This document shows, one piece after another, positions 25,701 to 37,700 of a DNA stretch of 64,000 bases. The translations under genes were made by a program, and so were the position numbers. Position 1 is the stretch's first letter. Each line of letters starts with the position of its first letter. Source of the stretch: Astropecten irregularis (lineage: Eukaryota; Echinodermata; Asteroidea; Paxillosida; Astropectinidae). Below the pieces are notes generated by a model that had not been told where the DNA came from, ran no database searches, and saw only the letters and a list, made by a program, of their open reading frames with translations. The DNA lies in NCBI GenBank assembly GCA_963971285.1, contig OZ020260.1, forward strand, positions 11,380,798-11,444,797, read 5' to 3'.

Positions 25701-28700
25701 GCAGGACCAAGCGAGTCTATTTTAGGCAGAGTTAACATTCGTATGAATGTTCACTGTACGTGTGTACAATGTATGTGTACATACTACATGTAGTACATGT
25801 AGTACATAGTGTACATACTACATGTAGTACATGTAGTACATAGTGTACATACTACATGTAGTACATGTAGTACATAGTGTACATACTACATGTAGTACAT
25901 GTACATGTACAGTGTATGTTGGAAATGCACATTATAACCACTGAGCTGTGGATACTAGTTACTACACATTATTCTCATTACATACACACTTTAAGTTTTC
26001 AACGCTCTGTGTTCATACAATGTACATGTACATGTACATGTACAGTATATGTGCACTAGGGCAATTCCACGCAAGTGCGACATGAGGGTCAAAATTTCAA
26101 AATGCTTTTCTCCCAAATATCTTTTGCAAAATTGACAGGGTATATGCTGAAGCTTCTAGAAATAAAAAAAAATTGTCTCTAGACCAATTATTTTTAAAGT
26201 TACAGCACTCTGAAGTCGATGCTACATTTATGCTGCAAATTGGAGGTAAGAACATAAAATGTATTTCTTTTCATATTTTTCATCAATCTGATGATATCTA
26301 ATTTAATTTTGTGTTAAAATACCAGCTTTGAGTGTATGTTTTAAGGAACATAACTTTTATTTAAATAGATTTTGTAAGATACCCATGATGCATGATCAAA
26401 ATAATTGCTTAGGGTTGATGTAATGTCAGTCACGAAAAACAAACATTTTTCCTATAAAAGTAAGCAAGATAGTAATTAGAATCTGCCCTTCATTATTTTC
26501 TTGGTTTGGGCTGTGGGTAGTGCAGTAATGTTATAAAGTGACCTGATGATTGTTATTTAAAGATTTGGTAAATGGTACAAATGTGTAATGTCAGTCACAA
26601 TGTAATGTCAGTCACGATAAATTGCCATATTGTAATGTCAGTCACGTCAATACTTTTAGTCAATGGAAGAAATTTTGAACAGTGAATGGGCTGATAACTT
26701 CTCTAGTATAGTACCCACATTCCTACAATGACATTTAATCATGCTGAAATAATGCTCTTAGATCTAACATACTTGTTTTTGGTATTTTAAATCCACCATC
26801 TTCAATGTTATGCTTGTAAGTGAATAATAAATGGATTTTGTTTTGGTCAAATGCACCCCATGTTAACACTCATTCAACATGAATAATTATTTACATTTGA
26901 TTGAAGTAAAAGTAATTTTATGCAGTCTTTTACTTTTTTGAATAGGGGCATACATTACAAGGGTCTCACACTACATAAGTTGTACAGGAGAGTCAGGAGG
27001 ATGCCAGAGACAGGAGCAGAGAGACAGGCAGAGTGCAGGAAAAATGTGAAAGAAAGAGGATTAAATGCAGCATACAAGCAGACAAGGAAAGAAATGCGGA
27101 GGAACAAAGGTCACCAAAAAGAGAACAAGAGGACAAAATATCTAAGACTTGTCAGAGAAAGTTGTGAAAGGTGATGATTCAATTGCAGTCAATGATTGGT
27201 GTGTTGTTGAGTAATTATAAGGGTGAGCCCTTCCCTGGGGCATTAATTTAAGTTGTGTATCCGAATGACAACTCCGAAGTGTCGTCATGGTAAAAGCTGG
27301 TAATAATACTAGAAGTGGCCATTGAGAGAGGACAAAATACACTATAGTACACCACAGAAACAATAAGGAGAAAGTTGGAAGCACAAATGTCTGTGAACAT
27401 AACTTTGATGGCTTACAGCAATGCTTAATTTTTTTTAATACATATATACATGTACATATGTACAGTATATCAATGTACACTGTACATGTACTGTACATGT
27501 ACATGTACATACAGGTGTGTAGCCTTTTTTTCTCTCATTTCCAAGCTTTAATCATCTTAGAATTGTAATTATTCTTTTAAATATAGTATAAACAGTCAAT
27601 TGATACTTCTCTTGTTGACAGAAAGTGTATTATTTAAGTGTTGAATTGTTGCTACTGTTAACATCTATTATGGATCTAACATGTAATGTCAGTCACGGTA
27701 ATGTCAGTCACGGAGGTTAATTTGCATATTTGTTAAGAAATTAATTAAAAGTTTTTCCCATCTTACTACATTTGTTTGTAACCCTATTAGCAATAATGTC
27801 ATACGGATTTAGATCTGCAGCACTTTTAACTTGAAGAGAAATTTTAAAAACATGTTTGCCCTTTTTGGGTTGCGTCGCTTTTTGTAATGTCAGTCACGGC
27901 AATAAACAACCCCCCTGGTCAGAAAAGCTGAACATGAAATTTCAAAGTTTGATTACTGTAATGTGTATTGGGGTCCCAGTATCCCTCATGGCAAATATGG
28001 TTCTGCTGGCTGTAATTGTTTAGACATCAGAGCTGATTTGATATTCAAAATGTGTAAAAAATGTAATGTCAGTCACGGTGGAATTGCCCACTAAATGATC
28101 ATTGTGGTGACATTTTCTCAAAGAGAATGATCAATTCTTATGGCCTAGCTCTGCATGCAAATCTGTATGACATACACACCGTGAATTGGTGTAGATGTAC
28201 AGTGTACATGTACAGTGTAGGCCTACAGTAGTACAAAATGCAAATTAGTACATTTACATATAAAAAATTACATATATCTGCATGCAAACCAGTACCAAAC
28301 ACACACACATATCTAAAGTGCTTTGTGACTTTACTAGAAGAGGCACTTTATAAATAAAATAACTTGTGCAGCACATGATTGAATTAGATACTGTACATGA
28401 ACATGTTCAGCCATGTACATGTACATGTACCGTGTATGAAAATGTTGACAATGTATTGGGTAAATTACATGTAGCACACATAGGCCTACATGTAATTTGT
28501 TTGGGTAAATATTCATATGTACAGAGAAATTCAACACAGCGGTTGGTCCTTAATACAGTGTGTATACATGTGCTTTAATATCGTACATGTAACACTGTAC
28601 ACAATATACTGGTTAATATTCACCTTGATGTAAGTGTTAAATTTCACCTGTTCCTCAAGGTTGGTTAATGAAACCCAACTTGTCCATGAATTTTAGAATC

Positions 28701-31700
28701 ATTGGGTTTCGTTGTGGGTCACTTGTAATGTAGGTCACACCAGTGATGAAATTCACTCCTCACTCAGCCTCAAGTCTCAATTTTCCCCAAGAGGTTCCAA
28801 ATGTTCCGTAATTATTTTAAAAAAACATAGGACAGTAGGGAAAAGAAAACATTAGCATACAAATACTTCCCTATTTCTGCATCTCAATCCTGGCGTCGGT
28901 TTAAGGTACAGTAGCTGTGGTTTTTGTCAAAGAAATGCTGATTGTGAATATTAAATGATTTTGGTCGGGAACTTTTCCCGACCAAAATCATTTAATATTC
29001 ATGATTTACTGCGGTACCCACTGCGATATTGGATTTGATTCACCCTGCAGACCCCAGCTAGCTCGGTGGCCTAGCAGGTAAGGCATCTGCACTAGTAAGC
29101 AGAAGGTCGTGGGTTCGAATCCCACCTGAGCAAGCATGTGATTTTTTCTCACGTGCTCTCACAAACACTGAGTATACAGTGCTCATCCATGTCGGTGAAG
29201 GGCAAGCTTAATTTGCAAATGCTGATTGATGGGCAAAAAAGAAACGGCAACATTCATCTGAAATTTCCAGGCCCATACACTGCCCACTTTTATTAGAAAT
29301 CAGGGACAAACGCTCATGTGGTATTTTCAATATTTTCAAATCTGTAGTTTTGATCTTGCCTGAAGATAAACAATTCTAACGGTAGGGCCTTGGTTTCTAC
29401 CATCACCAACTTTATAGTCTACATAAATGTGTAAGGATTTCTTTTCTGGTGTGCTTCCTAAGTACTAGTATCTTTAATACGGTTCCGCGCTCGTGACGTC
29501 ACATTCAGAAGTTCGGACAAACAAGTCGCACGTTGCCCCATTAAAGGTAATATCATACTTTGGTTTTAGTGAACAAAATTCAGATTCTTAGGCAAAAATA
29601 TCAAGGAAGATACAGTAACAGTCATCTGTGAAAATTTCAGTCCCATACGATGCCCACTTTTTGAGAAAACAGTGAAAAACGGCCACGGTATTTCTTAAGT
29701 CTTTTCTTTTTTGATCTTTAAAATATCAAAAATAATTTTGGTCATTGGTTTTACTCTTTTTTGGATAAATATAGCCTTTCAGACAGAAACGTTTTAACCC
29801 TATGTTTCTACCAGCACCATCTTTATACCCTGTAAGTTAAAGATGAATCTGTGAACATTTCTGTTTTGGTTTGCTACCAATGTAGGCTACATGTATGTAT
29901 GATACTAACTTTAACTTAGCCGTAAACGTTGTGATATTTGTCCGAACATCCGGGTAACTATAGCTGTAGATATTAAAGTGCGTATTCTATAAATAGCTTG
30001 AGTGCGGAGCCCTACTGGAATGTATGGCCTGTCATGTGACCTGTGTAGCCATGATTCAATGACCTCTGACCCCGTCCCCAATAAATGCTTCAGCAGGATA
30101 CCTTTCTTCGGACTCTCTTGTAAACAAATGTTCAGCTGAAGGGTCATTGGTCTCACAAGTCTCTTCAGAAGTTCAGATAAATTTTTGATATTCGCCACCT
30201 GAGGGATGATGTTTGTCATCACCATACAATTTTTTACAATTTATAAACACTGCATATTTACGGAGCATTTCAAAGCAGTAAATAATTGATAGGAGTGTGC
30301 ACGAAGTTTGCCGAGGCAGCCATAGCATAAAAGCTTTGGCTTGAAAATAAAAAAAAACAAAAAAATGTTAAGGGCTTTTTAGGGACTACTTGTAATTATT
30401 CATCATTTAAATTCTGTTTTTATTCAGCCGTTTGTGCATTTGAACTGCACAGGGTATGGACTAGGGAAATGGATACATGTATTTGAAATTCAAATGACGT
30501 TGGTTCTGATATTTTGAGAAAATGAGACATTTGTCTCTCAGCTCAGGAATAGCGCTCCGCACTTACGCTAAAAATAGCAAAGGACCTCAGACAAACATTG
30601 CAAACAGGCACATGTGCGTGGGTGTGCGCGTGCATGTACACTACGTGTGTGAGTCAATGTTTGTCTGACATCCGGGGATTTTGTGACGTCATTAGTGCGG
30701 AGCGCTATTGCTTAAAAAGAGGGGTATTACATTTTGATCCAAGCAGGTTCTTTCATAAAGGGTAATGAGAGCAAGAAAAAAAAGGTGGAAGGCCATTTAG
30801 AAAGATCCTACCAGGATCTAAACATCAGACCCATGCTCCCTCCTAATATGGAACTCTGATTATACTGTACATGTATTTCAGGTCATTATTTTGATTGTTG
30901 AGCAGTCTGCAGCAGTTTATAACAACATGTATTTAATTGGCAACTTGGTTGTAGACAATTTTCAAGTGAAGGTACAAAGCGAAACATTTGGTGAGGTCGG
31001 GGTAGGTGGGGAAGAGGCATTCAATAAAGTAAGATTTGCAATTGCACCATGTATGGGTACAAAAAACCTTTTTAGTGTGGTTCTGAGAAGAACCGGTGGT
31101 TAACTCTCGACGTTTCGAACAGTGTGCTCTGTTCGTCTTCAGAAGAGTGACTCAGAACCCAATACAAGAGGTTTTTGTACGTATCCATGGTGCTGTGGCC
31201 AATCTTACTTTATTCAGTACTTCCACCATTCATAGCTTTAAAGGTAATATCATACATGTACATGTACTTTGGTTCTTGTCAAAGAAATGCAGTTTCATGG
31301 GCAAAAATATCAAGGAAGATACAGTAACAGTCATCTGTGAAATTTTCAGTTCCATACGTTGCCCACTTTTTGACATGTTTGAAAAAAAAGTTAAAAATAC
31401 CCACAGTAGTTCTTAAGTCTTTTCACTGTTAGTTTTGTTCTTTAAAGGGATTGCATACGTTTGGTAATTTGAGCCTATTGTTTGTTTCAAACCAATATAA
31501 TTGTATATATATACCATAAAACTAACCTGTGAAAGTTTCAATTCAAAAGGTGGTAGCGTTTGTGAGATTTTGGCGACAAACTAGACCGGTTATTTAACGC
31601 CAGATAACAGTAAGTCAATAGCTGAGAAGCGTTACGGCCATAACGCTTCTCAGATTCATAATTTTTGGAGATAAAAAGTGACATATTTTTCCATAACCGC

Positions 31701-34700
31701 GGTACTTCGAATTGAACGTTTCTCAATATGCATTATACTATCCAAAGCACCTGTACTTCTCACCAAGTAAGTTTTTATTGCCATAAATTTTCAGAGTCAT
31801 TACCAAACGTATGCAATGCCTTTAAAAGATCAAAATTGTTTTTTGGTCATTGGTTTGACTCTTTTCTGGATAAATACAACTGTACAGCATTTCAGGCAGA
31901 GAAATTTTATGTTTCTATCACATCACTATCTTTATGCCCTGTAAGATGTAAATCTATGAAGATTTCTGTTTCGATATGCTACCTAAAGTATGATAACTAC
32001 CTTTAAGAAGAGGCATTCTTTGTCCAAACCTATACAAAGGTCTACATGTAGACACTTACATTAGGCACGTTCTCACACTACAAAAAGCGCGACTATTTGG
32101 AACGCACTCCAAATCGCGACCCAAATAGTTGCGCTTTTTGTTGTGTTCCCATAGCCAAAAAAGCGTGACCCAAATCGTACCGGTACGATTTCTATCAAAC
32201 ATCGCGTACGCAGTGAAGCGTGAAGTTGGCATGCATCCTGTGCTAAACTCGCGGGCCCGCCTTGCATGATTGGATATAAAAAACCGGTATTTTATGGTGC
32301 ACCGTTCACACAGCAGATAATCGCGACTAGTTTGCAAAAAGATGCACTATTAGTGCGATTTCTAATAGTCGCGATTATTGTGTTCCCACACAAATAAGCG
32401 CGACTATTTGGGTCGCGCTGCAAATTTGACCCAAATAGTCACGCTTTTTTGTTGTGTGAGAACGTGCTTATTGTACACTAGCATAGCTTACTGACGGACA
32501 AAGTAAGAACAAGCAAACATGCATTTGATGCATCCTACCAAGCTTGCACGTGTACTGATGTATGTACATAATAATGTACATGTAACTTCAAAAAACTTTC
32601 CAAACTGTCCAAGCCTGTAAGCCTTTCCCAAATGATGTGAGACGGATGGTTTGATTTCTTGATTATTTGATGAACGGCCATACATCGAACGGTTCAGTTT
32701 TACTGATGCTGCATCTGCATGTACAGTTCTATGGAATGACTCACTTGTATTTGATTACACAATATGTTGGTATAAAGTGAGCATTTAGGAGCTCAATTGA
32801 AATATCGCTCGAGATTTGATACATTAGCGACAGCTACCCGCAGTTTGCGAAATTCACCATTTGTACGCATGAATTAATCAATTCAAGTAATAAACTGCTT
32901 TAATCTGCCCAGCAATCAAAATAATGACCTGAAATATACGTAGGCTTTAGAGTTACATGTAGGAGGGCCAGATGTTTTAATACTCGTTTGATCGTTTAGA
33001 AATGCTGCTAGTAAAGTATGTACATGAATTATTTCATTTGATTGATTGGCAGGTGTGTCAAGCTCGCAGACCTGCGTACCGCAGACTTTGCAGAGTTCCC
33101 AGCACAGTGTCCACGCCTACACGGAGCAGGCCCGGCAGTGCCTGTCGGGCTGCGTGGGTGCAGCCAAGTCAGATATCAACCTGCCGGAGGTGCACGTGGT
33201 CAACGCTCGCTGGCCGTCACCAGCATCTCCATCCTCTACCTCATCATCATCATCATCATCGTCAGCGACGGCAGACTCAGAGGCTGGCCAGCTGAGGGTT
33301 GCCGACTTCCACTTTGCAACGGCGCAGGCGGTCTTCTACGCTCGGTCGCTGGTCTTTGTGCTGAACTCCGCCACGCCGGTCCGGTGGAATGTGAAAGGCG
33401 AAGGCATGACCTCGATCCCTTTCTATACGATAAAAATTGTGGTAAGTACCTTTGGAAAATAAAATAAAACCCAAACAACTCACACGGTTTGATAGTGCCA
33501 GGATGGAAGTTTGGTGGGTGGCTAGTTTGTAAAGTTAAGCTCAGACCATAGAGCTATATATATTAAAGGGTTCATGCAGTGCTTTTTTTAGTTAGACAAG
33601 TTATTTTATTGCCTTCATACAGAGAATATACATGTACTGACAAATAATGAATGGCAAGTCTTATTTTGGTTTCAAACCAGCATTTGGTTTTCCTTTGAAT
33701 GGCTTTGTAATATATGTTACATGTACATGTATATTCCCATTGCAGAGACTCTTTAAAAGTACTAGTGCGCTAGCTTCTTGTAAAAAGTGATGCCTGCTGG
33801 GCGCATCCATGTTTGTTCACAAACCTATGGAAAACACAAAATTGTGTACGTTTTTTGTACGTTCATTTGCATATCTGCGTTGTATTTTATACAGGTGAAG
33901 CCAAATACGCCCGAAATCCGACACACCTTCGGTAAATGCACGTTTCATTTAGGACCGTGCACGCACACGCTCTGCACTTCAGTCACGCAATGATTGCATG
34001 TATCATCAAGACGCGGTACCTGTTGTGGGTATTTGTGCATTGCATATTGAGTACACTCTTCGAAAGGCATTCCAGTCAAAGTTTTCTTGTTAGCTACAGA
34101 CACGCACTCAAATTCAAAATGACTGCGCCCAGGACGGCTTCAAAGCGTCTACGCATGGAGAACGCGGAGCTAGCGCTCTAGTAATTTTAATATAGCTCTA
34201 TGGTTCAGACATAAACTTGCCAGACTTTGGTTACAAATCCCAAATTTCATGCACCATGCGATGCATGATGAACTAGCTCCTAGCTGAGTCTGTGTCCGCA
34301 TAACCCTCACCCCCTCCCAAACGACTTGCATAATTCCCATATAAAAGTTTTTTTTTAAATGACAAAGATGTCACAAAACCGACAGTCATCAGCAATCAAT
34401 TTTATTTACAACTTTGGGAAGGGGGGATTGTTGGTAGTACTATGCAGGTGACATAACACAGCTTTCGTAACACAGCTTTGACTGCCCTCTGACTAACCTT
34501 GAACCCCGAGCGACACAAGAGGTGAACGTGAATGACTCCCCTCCCGTACTAGCCCAGTAAATGTCAGCTCAGCGTTCATACACACACCCCCTCCCCCTTC
34601 TGTCTCTATGTATTCATTCCCTAGGCTGTCCCCCATTGATACAGGGGGCGGTTTAGAGGGGGGGGGGGTTCGCTATTCAGGATGAGCTATCCTGTTTTTT

Positions 34701-37700
34701 GTGGAGGGGAAGGTCTGTATAGGAAGGGGGGAGGGGTTGTATCGGTTGGCTCACTCGTTGGGATAGGTCATGTGTGGGGGAAGCGGAGGGGACTGAACTT
34801 TTGTTTGGATGCCTGCCGAGACACTCATTCAAACATCTGTTATCACCCCGTCACTGTGTCAGAGTACATTGGGCCCAGTGCCCAAGTATGTATTGTATGC
34901 ACTTCATGCCAACCTGAAACATTCGCCTCCCTCATCATATGAAAGACAACGAAACAAAAGTTGGCATTTTCTATTATAAGTTCAAATTGTGGTGCTTGCT
35001 GAATGTTTTTAAATTATTCTGTTGAAAGATTTGATTCGGAGGCAGCCATCCGCAGAAATTGTTTGGTTCAATTTGACTTATCGTTAATGTTTGTTAGTTT
35101 GTTGCTTTTTTGTGTGTGTGTTTAGTTCCTGTATTGTTGACATTTGTTTAGAAGCGGATGTCAGAACAAACTGAGACTGTCTGGATCAGATGCTCAGTCG
35201 ACCAAATGAACAGAAGCATTCATGTTCAGATCAGTCGTTGAACTCACATATGCAATTCATGATGTGGCCTGACTTGAACTATTGATGATTCGGTCTTACA
35301 TGTACATGTACACAGCACTCTACCTACAGTATAGGAATCATTTCTGCTTGCACTGCAAAATCCTTTTGGATTCAAAATGAAAATTCAATATTTAAGTGGG
35401 CTTTTGTATTGAAAACACAAATTCCAATCTTACTAGTCGCACATACAATATGCTCATATTTTATCTGGAATTAAAAAGTTGTCCTTGATACAAATGGACG
35501 AAAATTACGACTTGTTTGGGGTAAGATTAATAAAGAAATCTATAAAAATACAACCAATATTAAAACATTTTAAAGGTATAAAACATGATTGGTAAAGGTC
35601 ACATAAAATAACACACATCCCTGTGAAAATTTGAGCTCAATCAGACATCTGAGTCCCGAGAAAAAAAGCGAAAACCCGACTCAACTAGCACTATCTTCAT
35701 ACTCTGAAAGTACCGTAATATGTGAATCTGTGACCATTTCTGTTTAGGTACATGTTACCAATCCTGTACTGTACCTTTAACAAGACATGATATTTCACAA
35801 AAATTTATCAAGTCTCCATAGGTTTTTACATACATTTCAAGATTATTACAAATGCTTAAATTTAGGAGGGCCTGATGCGTTTTGATTCTAACAGGATCTT
35901 TCTCAAAGGCAAACATGTACAGGTAACATGTACCCAAACAGAAATGTTCACAGATTTACATATTACGGCACTTTCAGAGTATGAAGATAATGATGGTTTA
36001 GTCGGGTTTTCGCTTTTTTTCTCGCGACTCAGACGTCTGATTGAGCTCAAATTTTCACAGGGATGTGTGTTATTTTATGTGACCTTTACCAATCATGTAT
36101 TACATGTATGTACATGTATTAGAAAAATCCTGTTAGGCTCAAAATGCGTCAGGCCCTCCTAACTTTAAGCATTTGATATATTTCAGGTCATTTTGGCTGA
36201 TGAGCAGTTTGCAGCAGTTTATTACTTGTATTAAAATTATTTACAAACCGAAAAAATAGTTTTGATCTCAAGATCTCTAAGAATTTTCTTTGTTTGTTTG
36301 TGCTTTCCTTGCTGACAGGTACCGAACCATTCATGTGACTATGTCACTTGGAACGCTGAGATTTCACAGTCAGTCCGTCGTCTGTGCTCCTCATTACCTC
36401 AAGACAACTCAGAACTCTTAACCTTTGTTCAAGAACAATATGAAAATGTCAACACATTCAGTGAGGTGATGGATGCAAATGCCATCAGCCTTCTCATCGG
36501 GACGGGTAGGTGTAATACTGGCGTGGCACTCTGACCCTTGGTCTCCGTGTCAGTTTGCCTCTCTTTCCTGGACTGTCTGTCTTTGTCTTTCTGTCACCTT
36601 CTCCTGCTTTGTTTTTGTGTCCCTTTGTTCGTGTTTCATTGTGTCATTGTGTCCCTTTGTCCATGTGCTGTTGTGTCGGTATGTCCCAGTGGCCATGTGT
36701 CACTGTATCCATGCGTCACTGTGTCCTTGTATCCTTATGTCCCTGTGTCCCTTTATCTATTGTGCCAATTTGATGTTTCAATGTGTCATTGTCCGTGTGT
36801 CATTGTGTCCGTATGCCCCAGTGGCCATGTGTCTCTTATGTCACTGTGTCCCTGTATCCATGTGTCACTGTGTCCTTGTATCCTTACGTCCCTGTGTCCC
36901 TTTATCTATTGTGCCAATTGATGTTTCAATGTGTCATTGTCCGTGTGTCATTGTCTACCTGTGTCATCCTTGTGTACCAGTGTCCTTGTGGCCCAGTGTC
37001 TCTTGTTTCCCTGTGGGCTTGTGTCATTATGTCCCTGTGTCTCTTGTGTCCCTGTGGGCTTGTGTCATTTGATGTGTCCCTGTGTCAGTGTGACACTGTG
37101 TCTCTTGTGTCCCTGTGCCCTAGTTCCATTGTGTCTTTGTACCCATGTGTCCTTGTGTCACGGTGTTCCTGTGCCCTTGTGGCCCTTTGTCTGGTTTTCG
37201 ATTTGAGTTTGCAATACAGATATTTTCAGGAATGACCATTTTCACAAGCCCTATGACCAAGTTGTTGTATATATATTGAATCATTTGTAGTTCCAGATAA
37301 TGTCAGGGTTTTTGTAATATTTTCCTTCTTGAGCTTGATAAGTTATGAAATTGTCTTCTTTTTTGAAGGTGTGGGCTCCAAAACCCCCGCCACATGTGTG
37401 CTCCAGGAAAACTTCCAGACGCCAGACGTAACGGCTCGGCACATTGTCGAGCAACCTACCATCGGTTGCCAATCGAAGGACATCACCGGACCGCTGCAGC
37501 CGGAGTTCCACATCATCCTCCTAGACAATGTGGATGGTGCAGGGGCAGCTGCCGTCCCGACGCAGGGCGCCAGGGAGCTGCAGCAGGTCACAGTCGAACT
37601 GCAGCCCGGCAGCAACAGCGACGGCACCTGCGATGTCGTCCTAGTCTTGGTCGCTGAAGCCAACGTAACGTGGAGCCTCAGTGCCAAAGATAGGGGAGGA

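Noticed and set aside
29060-29133. Functional tRNA-Thr gene
   Set aside because: The anticodon loop has eight bases and the acceptor stem is imperfect, so a SINE head fits better.
33042-33467. Alternative frame over exon 3 as the real protein
   Set aside because: No family similarity, and it ends a few codons into exon 4; the frame used matches betaglycan throughout.
36473-37235. Long Cys/Val/Pro/Ser frames of up to 199 codons
   Set aside because: Products of the TGTGTC minisatellite in intron 4; no domain and no splice logic.
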